Below are positions 17,640 to 24,592 of a DNA stretch of 35,974 bases, in pieces (position 1 is the stretch's first letter; each line of letters opens with the position of its first letter). This DNA is from Marinisporobacter sp. (GTDB lineage: Bacteria; Bacillota; Clostridia; Peptostreptococcales; Thermotaleaceae). The notes under the pieces were generated by a model, which ran no database searches, had not been told where the DNA came from, and worked only from the letters and a program-made list of their open reading frames with translations. Where the stretch lies: NCBI GenBank assembly GCA_025210395.1, contig JAOARV010000043.1:1-35974 (forward strand), written 5' to 3'. The position numbers and the translations under genes are program-made.

Positions 17640-18728
17640 CTAAATTGTAGGAACCCAATTAATCTTCTTAAAGTTTCCTGGAATATCATAATCCCCAATG
17701 CCATTCCAATCTTCTGGCACTTTCACATTCATAATCATATCACGTGTAATACCAATACCAGGTGCCATTACCACACGCGGAACAGCTTCTCCACGTAAAT
17801 ATTGATGTGCATAGAAAACACATTGATAAGCCATTGTATAAACAGATTCTCCAACTGTTCCTATAAAATTAGGAGATTGTTTCATAACCTCAAAACAGTG
17901 TTCTCCACCATCAGAGCCTGTAAATAATATTTCCTCACGACCTGCAGCCTTCACAGCTTGAATTCCTTCAAATACGGCACCATCCCATGCACACCATATA
18001 GCATCAAGATCTCCTTTGTTTGGACATGCTGTAAGCATATTATCAATAGCCATACGTGGTGTAACTGCACCCGTTGAATCCCAAGACCATTTTTGTACGA
18101 TTTCTATATCTGGATATTGCTGTAGTACCCATTTTGCACCTTGACCACGAGCATCCCATCCTTCATTTGAAGGAAGATCTATCATTGCAATCTTTCCTTT
18201 TCCACCTAGTTTTGTACATATTTGTTCCATTGTCCATGCACCACCAGCAAAGTTGTCAAATGCAACGGTTGTCGTTACAGCAGCTCCCGGTACAAATCCA
18301 TCAGAGCAAAATACTGGAATACCTGCATCAATTGCATGCTTTACAGCTTCACTAATCCCTACTGGATCTGAAGGTGTAATGAATAGTGCATCCGGCTTTG
18401 CCTTAATAAATGCTTCTATTTGTTCTGATTGCTTTTTCGCATCATAATTTGCATCTACAATTGAATAGGTGCCCCCTAATTCTTTAATAGCCGTTTCAAA
18501 AGCATACTTTTGACGTTGTCCTGATTCATTTTCCATCCATCCAAGAGAAATGGCAAACACCATGTCCTTAGGATCTTTTTTCCCTACTTTTGTTGGTTCA
18601 CTCTTATTTTCATCCGATTGGCTTTCATTTGTCGTTGGTTCTTCCGTTGTAGTAGGTTGATCAACTGTACAACCCATTAAAGAAAACACTAATACTACAG
18701 CTACTAATAATGACATTATTTTTTTCAT
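17640..18728 (-). CDS. Sugar ABC transporter substrate-binding lipoprotein
   Basis: A 362-residue periplasmic-binding-protein type 1 lipoprotein. The start at 18728 (MKKIMSLLV) follows CGGGAGGG; longer upstream in-frame extensions lack this site. A lipoprotein signal ends in the lipobox LMGC (Cys near 21), and a Thr/Glu/Ser-rich linker leads to the folded part from about residue 50. The two-lobe sugar-binding pattern is visible: VFAISLGWMENESGQ, KPDALFITPSDPVGISEAV, GIPVFCSDGF, DAIWCAWDGA, GREEILFTGSDGG. This resembles RbsB/XylF/LsrB-like proteins. The ligand cannot be told by eye; the operon suggests a pentose or deoxy-sugar. Confidence 0.93.
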   Translation of the reverse strand: MKKIMSLLVAVVLVFSLMGCTVDQPTTTEEPTTNESQSDENKSEPTKVGKKDPKDMVFAISLGWMENESGQRQKYAFETAIKELGGTYSIVDANYDAKKQSEQIEAFIKAKPDALFITPSDPVGISEAVKHAIDAGIPVFCSDGFVPGAAVTTTVAFDNFAGGAWTMEQICTKLGGKGKIAMIDLPSNEGWDARGQGAKWVLQQYPDIEIVQKWSWDSTGAVTPRMAIDNMLTACPNKGDLDAIWCAWDGAVFEGIQAVKAAGREEILFTGSDGGEHCFEVMKQSPNFIGTVGESVYTMAYQCVFYAHQYLRGEAVPRVVMAPGIGITRDMIMNVKVPEDWNGIGDYDIPGNFKKINWVPTI

Positions 18729-18807
18729 TATAATTTCCCTCCCGTAAAATTTAATTTTTTTACTTGCACCACAATTCTGAAAATTTAATTTAAATAAAAA
18801 TTTTTCC

Positions 18808-20340
18808 TTATAACTCATGGAGCATATCTCCTATATCTGATTGCATATCAGATACATTACGAAATACTTCTAAATACTTTTCATAGATCTCATTATGATT
18901 TTGATTTGGCATTACAACTTCTTTTATTTTATGAATTTCGTCTATTATGCTAAAATCTTTCCATAATCCAATTCCTACTGCTGCACAAGCTGCTGCCCCA
19001 AGAGAACCTGCATCTTGCCCTACATTTGTTTTAATAATTTCTTTATTATAAGTATCTGCAAATATTTGTCTCCAAAGCTTGCTTTTCCCACCCCCTCCAA
19101 CGATCAGCATTTGTTTTGAAATTTGAGTATATTCGCCCAATACATCTAGCGCTATACGCAAGTTCATTGCAATTCCTTCCATAGTTGCCCGAATCATGTC
19201 TCCTTGTGTATGCCCTAAGTCAAGTCCAATAAATCCTCCTCTAACTCTTGGAGATTTATCTAACCCAGATCCACCTGCAAGACTTGGATTAAACAATAAT
19301 TTTTTTGCCCCAATAGGTGAGTCCTCTGCTGCTTTATTCACAAATATATATGGATCTATCCCTTTTTCTTCTCCTTCTCTTATCATGTCTTTACAAATGT
19401 TATCACGCACCCACTTTAGTGAACTACCTGCTGCAAATATACATGTAGCAGAAGTAAACATACCTGGAATACAGTGTGTAAATACATAGGGTCTTTTTTG
19501 TGCATTGACAATAGGTTTCGTAGACGTAACTGCAATCCATGCTGACGAACCAAGGGATGTATATACCCTTCCTTCATTAATCCCTCTAGCTCCTAATGCC
19601 ATACAAGCGTTATCCACACCCCCACATACAACCTTTATGCTATTTGGTAATCCTAATATTTTGGCAGCCTCCTTTGTAAGATTTCCTAATATTTTCGTTG
19701 AAGGAACAATTTTAGGTAAAACCGATTCACATATGCCTGATGCCTCAATAAATGCTCCTTCATATTTCCACTTTTCAAGATTATAAACACCACTGCCTGA
19801 TGCATAAGAATAATCCGTACATGCAATACCTGTCAGCATAAAATTAATATAGTCCTTTGTACCAATAAATTTATCTACTTTTTTAAACATTTCTGGTTCA
19901 TTGTCCTTATACCACATAATTTTGAAGATAGAATATAACGGAGCTGGAAAACCATTTCCTGTTGTCATGTACCATTTTTCTTCATCTACTTTTTGGAAAA
20001 ATTTCTGTGCCTGCACTACAGCTCTTCCATCTGACCAAATAGGTGTTGTATCTCTAAGAAGATTTCCATCTTGATCGATTGGTACAACCCCTAAGCTATG
20101 CCCTGAAATCCCTATTCCTTCAATATCATTCTTATCAATATTCACTTTCATCAGTAAATTTTGTGTGGATTCAACCACTGCATTCCACCAATCCATTGGT
20201 CTTTGTTCATGCCATCCAGTAAAAGGGTAGTACGTATCATATGGAACAAATGAACTTGCAAGGGACTTTCCTAAATCATTATAAAGAGATGCCTTGATCC
20301 CACCAGTGCCTAAATCATAGGCGATAATGTACTTGTTCAA
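18808..20340 (-). CDS. FGGY-family carbohydrate kinase (xylulokinase-like)
   Basis: A 510-residue kinase of the FGGY family. Seen are the N-terminal phosphate-binding YDLGTGGIKASLY (residues 7-19), the GISGHSLG strand near residue 77, the sugar-contacting GGVDNACMALGARG near residue 240 and the C-terminal ATP-site IVGGGGKSKLWRQIFAD with GSLGAAACAAVG. It resembles xylulokinase most, but FGGY members act on many polyols and ketoses, so the substrate is open. It lies between deoC and the binding-protein gene. With DeoC next to it, the likely role is phosphorylating the imported sugar at its terminal hydroxyl. Confidence 0.9.
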   Translation of the reverse strand: MNKYIIAYDLGTGGIKASLYNDLGKSLASSFVPYDTYYPFTGWHEQRPMDWWNAVVESTQNLLMKVNIDKNDIEGIGISGHSLGVVPIDQDGNLLRDTTPIWSDGRAVVQAQKFFQKVDEEKWYMTTGNGFPAPLYSIFKIMWYKDNEPEMFKKVDKFIGTKDYINFMLTGIACTDYSYASGSGVYNLEKWKYEGAFIEASGICESVLPKIVPSTKILGNLTKEAAKILGLPNSIKVVCGGVDNACMALGARGINEGRVYTSLGSSAWIAVTSTKPIVNAQKRPYVFTHCIPGMFTSATCIFAAGSSLKWVRDNICKDMIREGEEKGIDPYIFVNKAAEDSPIGAKKLLFNPSLAGGSGLDKSPRVRGGFIGLDLGHTQGDMIRATMEGIAMNLRIALDVLGEYTQISKQMLIVGGGGKSKLWRQIFADTYNKEIIKTNVGQDAGSLGAAACAAVGIGLWKDFSIIDEIHKIKEVVMPNQNHNEIYEKYLEVFRNVSDMQSDIGDMLHEL

Positions 20341-20393
20341 CTTGGTTTACGCCTCCTTTATGCTTTAAGGATTACAAATTTTATAAATGCTTA

Positions 20394-21131
20394 TTAATAG
20401 CTCTCATTTTCTGCTAATACAAAACCATGCTCTATGGCTTCATTCCCCATACGTCTATTGGCCTCATCCATAATTTTGATGGCTGAATTAAGTCCAATAC
20501 CAAATCTACTACATCCTGCTTCCACCATTTTTATCACTGTATCTAGATCCCTTACGCCTCCTGCTGCTTTTATTTTTGCACTATTCCCTATTGTACCCTT
20601 TATCAGCTTTATTGTATCTACTGTTGTAGGTATATTTCCCCAACCTGTACCTGTCTTTACATATGATACACCTGCTTTTACAGCAATTTCACTGCCTCTT
20701 GCAATTTCGTCATCTGTTAAATACGAAATTTCTAAAATTGACTTTACTGGTAATCCATCTCCTGCTTCTACAATTGCTTTAATATCATCTTTCACAATAT
20801 CATATTTACCACTCTTAAGTGCACCTACATTAATGACCATATCTAACTCATTACAGCCTAGCTGCTTCATTTCTTTTGCTGTTGCAACCTTAATAGATGT
20901 AGTATCTGCCCCTGATGGAAAACCCACAACTCCTCCAACCATGATATCCTCTTCGTCTTTAAGCATTTCTATAAGCTTTTTCGTAAAACATGGCATTGCA
21001 AATGCACAAATGAATCTATATTTCTTTGCCACTTCAACCATTTGATCAATCTCATCTACCGTTACATCCGTACGTACAGCACTAATATCTATAATCTTCC
21101 CAATTTCTTCAAAATCAATAATATTTTTCAT
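20394..21131 (-). CDS. deoC: Deoxyribose-phosphate aldolase family protein
   Basis: A 245-residue class I aldolase of the DeoC family. The catalytic set is present: Asp97 in ELDMVIN, the Schiff-base Lys159 in VKTGTGW and Lys188 in KIKAAGGVRD. GGVVGFPSG precedes them as in DeoC. The canonical N-terminal IDHTLLKPDAT is replaced by IDISAVRTDVT, so this is a divergent subfamily whose substrate may not be plain deoxyribose-5-phosphate. DeoC normally yields glyceraldehyde-3-phosphate and acetaldehyde. It is the first gene of the operon, directly behind the promoter and operator at 21247-21278. Confidence 0.88.
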   Translation of the reverse strand: MKNIIDFEEIGKIIDISAVRTDVTVDEIDQMVEVAKKYRFICAFAMPCFTKKLIEMLKDEEDIMVGGVVGFPSGADTTSIKVATAKEMKQLGCNELDMVINVGALKSGKYDIVKDDIKAIVEAGDGLPVKSILEISYLTDDEIARGSEIAVKAGVSYVKTGTGWGNIPTTVDTIKLIKGTIGNSAKIKAAGGVRDLDTVIKMVEAGCSRFGIGLNSAIKIMDEANRRMGNEAIEHGFVLAENESY

Positions 21132-21246
21132 GAATTATCACCTCTATCTGATTGTCTTTTATTTACACCATAAAATCTATTTTATAAAATCTACATCCCT
21201 ATTAGTATTTGAATGGATATCTGTGCACAGCTTATTATTCATAGTT

Positions 21247-21266
21247 ACATTATAACGTCATTATGT
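21247..21266. promoter_or_regulatory. Candidate GntR operator of the deoC operon
   Basis: ACATTATAACGTCATTATGT is a 20-bp imperfect palindrome (8 of 10 positions paired). It matches the site upstream of the GntR gene at 17 of 20 bases and covers the promoter -10 box with the same two-base offset. Binding there would block RNA polymerase. Confidence 0.78.
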
Positions 21267-21278
21267 TTCATCTGTCAA
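21249..21278 (-). promoter_or_regulatory. SigA-type promoter of the deoC operon
   Basis: On the minus strand TTGACA (21273-21278), an 18-bp spacer and TATAAT (21249-21254) give a consensus vegetative promoter, about 118 bases before deoC. A strong promoter under an operator suggests control mainly by repression. Confidence 0.82.
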
Positions 21279-21301
21279 TTATTATTTTATCTCTTTCACT
21301 A

Positions 21302-21345
21302 AAAAAATAAGTGCCCCATTGGATCTAATGGAGCACTTATTTTTT
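21302..21345. terminator. Terminator of the GntR regulator gene
   Basis: AAAAAATAAGTGC pairs with GCACTTATTTTTT, and an inner CCATT/AATGG extends the stem with one bulge. It abuts the regulator stop codon at 21344. Confidence 0.8.
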
Positions 21346-22066
21346 ATCTAGAATCCCTTCCATTCATATTTATAACAAATTCATAGCGATCACCTACAAT
21401 ACTCAGTACATCTACACAAATAGGTTTTCCTTGTCCATAGCCAATACGTCTCATGGCAAGTAATGCACACCCTACTGGAACATCTAACATTTCTGCTTCA
21501 ACTGAATTTGCTGATTTTGCTGTAATCGTATCTCTTGCAGCATCTATACTGATATTATAATTTTCTTCTAAAAATCTATAGAGTAAATTAAAATCTTCAT
21601 TACGTTTTTCAATCCCTTCTACCATATCTGCTACAAGGAAATTTTTCATAATGGCAATTGCTTTCCCATCTGCAAATTTGATCCGTTGAATACATACTAC
21701 TTTCTCACCCGATTTTATCCGTAAATCTGATGCTAAATGTGCAGATGCTTCCATCACCTCTACACGCAAGCATTTCGTAGTAACCGTATACCCTTTTTTC
21801 TGTAGGGTTTCAGAGATTGAAGTAACATAATTTAAGTTTTGCATTGTTTTATGATCAAGTATTTCTGTGCCTATCCCTTGTTTCTTTATCACAAAACCTT
21901 CTCTTGATAACATGTCTACAGCTTTACGCACCGTTGTACGACTTACTTTAAATTTTTTCTCTAGCACAGGTTCCGCTGGTAATAAATCACCTACCCCATA
22001 TTCTCTTTCTACTATTTGACGCTTTAATATATCATAAACTTTCAAATATGCAGGAATTCTTTCCAT
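21344..22066 (-). CDS. GntR/HutC-type transcriptional regulator (UTRA domain)
   Basis: A 240-residue regulator. The start at 22066 (MERIPAYLK) has an AGGAGG site eight bases upstream. An N-terminal GntR winged helix is seen at about residues 4-70 (LLPAEPVLEKKFKVSRTTVRKAVD, shown here in parts; helix-turn-helix VSRTTVRKAV). A UTRA ligand domain follows at about 85-240 (KSGEKVVCIQRIKFADGKAI, LLAMRRIGYGQGKPI). HutC-type members bind small molecules, often phosphorylated sugars, and release DNA. It sits upstream of the deoC operon on the same strand, and both promoters share the same palindrome, so it most likely represses the operon and itself. The inducer is unknown. Confidence 0.92.
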   Translation of the reverse strand: MERIPAYLKVYDILKRQIVEREYGVGDLLPAEPVLEKKFKVSRTTVRKAVDMLSREGFVIKKQGIGTEILDHKTMQNLNYVTSISETLQKKGYTVTTKCLRVEVMEASAHLASDLRIKSGEKVVCIQRIKFADGKAIAIMKNFLVADMVEGIEKRNEDFNLLYRFLEENYNISIDAARDTITAKSANSVEAEMLDVPVGCALLAMRRIGYGQGKPICVDVLSIVGDRYEFVINMNGRDSR

Positions 22067-22120
22067 AGCTATCCTCCTAATCATCTTTAATCCAAAATAA
22101 TAATATGGTCTATATAAGTA

Positions 22121-22152
22121 ACATCATAACATTATTATGTTTGAATTTGCAA
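22121..22152 (-). promoter_or_regulatory. Promoter and operator of the GntR gene
   Basis: TTGCAA (22147-22152), an 18-bp spacer and TATGAT (22123-22128) form the promoter. The palindrome ACATCATAACATTATTATGT (22121-22140) overlies the -10 and most of the spacer, in the same geometry as at the deoC promoter. Autoregulation is likely. Confidence 0.75.
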
Positions 22153-22453
22153 GACCTTTTCCTCATTTATAGCATCATTCGACTATAAATTATGTTTGAT
22201 TTTATTTTCATTATATGCGAATAAATTTTAAATCAACACTGCGTTGAAGTATAATGTCATTTGACTTTTATTCTATATTTAGAGCGATTATCATAAAATA
22301 TATTTTATGTCAGTCTATTATTATGAATATAAGCTTTTTTTCAATACGCTATACCTTCACTTATGTTTTTATACTATTAAATTCCCCTATAGTAACACTA
22401 TATGCTTATATAGTTATAACTTTTTACACAATTTGTAAGCAATTCACTATATA
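22153..22453. other. A+T-rich intergenic stretch
   Basis: I see no gene, RNA or clear regulatory structure. A plus-strand ORF at 22254-22475 has no ribosome site and its hydrophobic composition is what A+T-rich DNA gives by chance. Confidence 0.4.
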
Positions 22454-22489
22454 TAAAAAGACATATAAGTTCTAAAAAACTATATGTCT
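22454..22489 (-). terminator. Terminator of the speE-speB transcript
   Basis: On the minus strand AGACATATAGTT pairs with AACTTATATGTCT (one bulge), followed by TTTTTATA. It lies 25 bases after the speB stop. Confidence 0.7.
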
Positions 22490-22514
22490 CTTCATTTTAT
22501 CATTATCCTATTTT

Positions 22515-23369
22515 TTAAATAGCCAACACCAATTCTCTAATAATCTTGCAAGCAACTGCCGTCGAAACACCACTTGTATCATAATGAGGAGAAAGTTCTA
22601 CCACATCGGCGCCTACAATATTTAAATCCTTAATATCATTGATCACTTCCATCATATCAGAAAAAGAAATTCCTCCGGGTTCAATAGTTCCTGTTCCTGG
22701 GAAAATAGAAGGATCTAAAATATCTAAATCAATGGTTACATATACAGGTCGATTTCCTATTTCTTTTACTGCTTCTTTTAACCCCTTACAATTAAATTTT
22801 GTCAGCTTTGTATGTTCCTTCGCCCACTCAAATTCGTACTTTTCTCCTGATCTTATTCCAAATTGATAAATTCTATCATCCCCAAGAAAATCCCAGATTC
22901 TCCTTATCACTGTTGCATGGGACATCTTTTCCCCCATATAATCTTCTCGAAGATCTGTATGGGCATCAAAGTGCAGAATACATAAGTCTTTATGCTTTTT
23001 ATAAACAGCCTCTACTGCTGGTAATGTGACAAGATGTTCTCCACCAATCATTACAGGTATTTTTCCATCTCTTACAATATCTGCTGTAAAAGATCTAATC
23101 ATATCTAATACCTTTTGGGTGTTCCCAAAGGGAAAATCTAAATCGCCTGCATCAAATACAGGAATGTCTTCTAAATCTTTATCTAAATAAGGACTATAGG
23201 TTTCTAATCCATAAGAATCATTTCTCATAATACCAGGGGCAAATCTTGTTCCTGGTCTAAAGGATGTAGTTCCATCAAAGGGACTTCCAAAAACAACTAT
23301 TTTTGATTCTTCATATTCATTATCAAAGCCTAAAAAAGTTACAATATTCTTAGATCGTTCCAGTTTCAA
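22515..23369 (-). CDS. speB: Agmatinase (ureohydrolase family)
   Basis: A 284-residue arginase/agmatinase family enzyme that hydrolyses agmatine to putrescine and urea. Manganese-site motifs are intact: GGEHLVTLPAV, HFDAHTDLRED and TIDLDILDPSIFPG. The start is a TTG at 23369, supported by an AAGGAGATGA site. It overlaps the end of speE by 20 bases, which implies coupled translation. With speA and speE beside it, the gene belongs to spermidine synthesis. The order leaves open that it acts on N1-aminopropylagmatine rather than agmatine, as in some thermophiles. Confidence 0.93.
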   Translation of the reverse strand: MKLERSKNIVTFLGFDNEYEESKIVVFGSPFDGTTSFRPGTRFAPGIMRNDSYGLETYSPYLDKDLEDIPVFDAGDLDFPFGNTQKVLDMIRSFTADIVRDGKIPVMIGGEHLVTLPAVEAVYKKHKDLCILHFDAHTDLREDYMGEKMSHATVIRRIWDFLGDDRIYQFGIRSGEKYEFEWAKEHTKLTKFNCKGLKEAVKEIGNRPVYVTIDLDILDPSIFPGTGTIEPGGISFSDMMEVINDIKDLNIVGADVVELSPHYDTSGVSTAVACKIIRELVLAI

Positions 23370-24204
23370 TCATCTCCTTCACATAATTTGGAAGTGCAAA
23401 ACTACCTCTATGAAGATCAGTATTGTAATATTTCGTTTTTAATTCTAAATCATTCCACTTCTTTTCATCAAGATCGTTTACTGGATGAAGCTTCTTAGAT
23501 GCAAAACCAAATAACCAATGTCCAGATGGATAAGTTGGAATATGTGCTTGATAAACTTCTGCTATTGGGAAAATATTTTTGATCTTTTGACTTGCTCTAA
23601 TCATTTCTTTTGCATCATCTTCATAATAAGGACTTTCATTTTGATTAACTAAAATCCCTTCTTCTGTTAATGCTTTATAGCAGTTTTTGTAGAACTCTGT
23701 TGTAAATAGTCCTTCTCCAGGTCCTATAGGATCTGTTGAATCTACAATGATTAAATCATATACATTTTCTTTTCCTTCTACAAATTTGATTCCGTCTTCG
23801 TAATAAAGACTTACTCGAGGATCATCTAATTTACATGATGTAATATTAAAATGCTCTATGGATGCATCTACCACTACTTTATCGATTTCAACCATATCAA
23901 TTTTTTCGATGGTTTTATATCTAGTAAGCTCTCTAACAGTTCCACCATCACCACCACCAATAACTAAAACCTTTTTGATATTAGGATTTGTAGCCATTGG
24001 TACATGGGTAATCATATCATGATAAATAAATTCATCTTTTTCAGTAATCATCACAAGTCCATCTATTGTAAGTAATTTTCCAAATTCATATGTATCAAAA
24101 ACATCTATTTGTTGAAAGGGACTAGTTTTCGTATATAAGTGTTCTTTCACCTTTATTGAAAATTTAACTGTATCTGTATGATTTTCTGTATACCATAATT
24201 CCAT
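23350..24204 (-). CDS. speE: Spermidine synthase (polyamine aminopropyltransferase)
   Basis: A 284-residue cytoplasmic enzyme that moves the aminopropyl group of decarboxylated S-adenosylmethionine to putrescine. The family motifs are clear: FGKLLTIDGLVMITEKDEF, then VIGGGDGGTVREL, VEIDKVV, YDLIIVDSTDPIGPGEGLF. The start at 24204 (MELWYTEN) follows TAGGAGGAAG; a longer in-frame extension to 24237 lacks a ribosome site. No adenosylmethionine decarboxylase gene (speD) is beside it, so that enzyme must be encoded elsewhere. Confidence 0.94.
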   Translation of the reverse strand: MELWYTENHTDTVKFSIKVKEHLYTKTSPFQQIDVFDTYEFGKLLTIDGLVMITEKDEFIYHDMITHVPMATNPNIKKVLVIGGGDGGTVRELTRYKTIEKIDMVEIDKVVVDASIEHFNITSCKLDDPRVSLYYEDGIKFVEGKENVYDLIIVDSTDPIGPGEGLFTTEFYKNCYKALTEEGILVNQNESPYYEDDAKEMIRASQKIKNIFPIAEVYQAHIPTYPSGHWLFGFASKKLHPVNDLDEKKWNDLELKTKYYNTDLHRGSFALPNYVKEMIETGTI

Positions 24205-24229
24205 ATTTCTTCCTCCTACTCTTTTGTCT

Positions 24230-24352
24230 TTACTCAACCTTAAAGCTTATATTCAAAAGTGCATCTAAACAGTATTGATTTTTCATCATAGTACTATCTT
24301 TTACTTTTTTTGTAGCTTCATTCATATATTTTGTTAACTGATGATCATTCAT
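24230..24352 (-). CDS. Possible 40-residue protein upstream of speE
   Basis: An ATG-started ORF of 41 codons on the same strand as speE, ending 25 bases before its start. The peptide is MNDHQLTKYMNEATKKVKD and then a hydrophobic-amphipathic half ending LLNISFKVE. A weak AAAAGGGC site precedes it, rather close to the ATG. It follows the tandem promoters at 24406-24471. It could be a small protein or a leader peptide; I recognise no family. Confidence 0.3.
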   Translation of the reverse strand: MNDHQLTKYMNEATKKVKDSTMMKNQYCLDALLNISFKVE

Positions 24353-24405
24353 ATGCCCTTTTTATGTCTACTTACTATTTGAACGCCTAGAGTTACCCAA
24401 TATTA

Positions 24406-24471
24406 AATATACTATGTTTTGATGAAATGTCAATACTCTTCATAATAATTTCATGTAGCTTTTCATGTCAA
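24406..24471 (-). promoter_or_regulatory. Tandem SigA promoters of speE-speB
   Basis: P1: TTGACA (24466-24471), 18 bp, TATTAT (24442-24447). P2: TTGACA (24428-24433), 16 bp, TATATT (24406-24411). Both point at the short ORF and speE, and show that speE-speB need not depend on read-through from speA. Confidence 0.6.
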
Positions 24472-24551
24472 TCTCAAAAAGGACTATTCGTAAAATGTAT
24501 ATCTTCTGCTTTAAAATATATTTTAAACAAAAAAACATTTCATCAAAACAT
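24414..24551. repeat. 17-bp inverted repeat pair in the speA-speE gap
   Basis: ATGTTTTGATGAAATGT (24414-24430) and its exact complement ACATTTCATCAAAACAT (24535-24551) lie 104 bases apart. The right arm is part of the speA terminator; the left arm overlaps promoter P2. Confidence 0.6.
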
Positions 24552-24557
24552 TGAAAT
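24529..24557 (-). terminator. Terminator of speA
   Basis: On the minus strand ATTTCA and TGAAAT pair around a 9-nt loop, followed by GTTTTTTTG. A longer alternative pairing uses CATTTCAT nearer the gene with the same ATGAAATG arm. Confidence 0.6.
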
Positions 24558-24592
24558 TACTTAGTTTAAATGAAATGCCTTTAAGTATTTTT

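Noticed and set aside
11920..21131. Operon as an Lsr (autoinducer-2) uptake system
   Set aside because: The two-permease importer, kinase and aldolase recall lsr, but LsrG and an LsrR-type regulator are absent, the kinase looks xylulokinase-like and the regulator is GntR/UTRA.
22254..22475. 73-residue plus-strand ORF
   Set aside because: Hydrophobic product of A+T-rich intergenic DNA, with no ribosome site and overlap with the speB terminator.
24414..24551. The 17-bp inverted repeat as ends of an insertion sequence
   Set aside because: Only 104 bases lie between the arms, with no transposase or target duplication; at most a tiny relic, so it is recorded as a repeat only.
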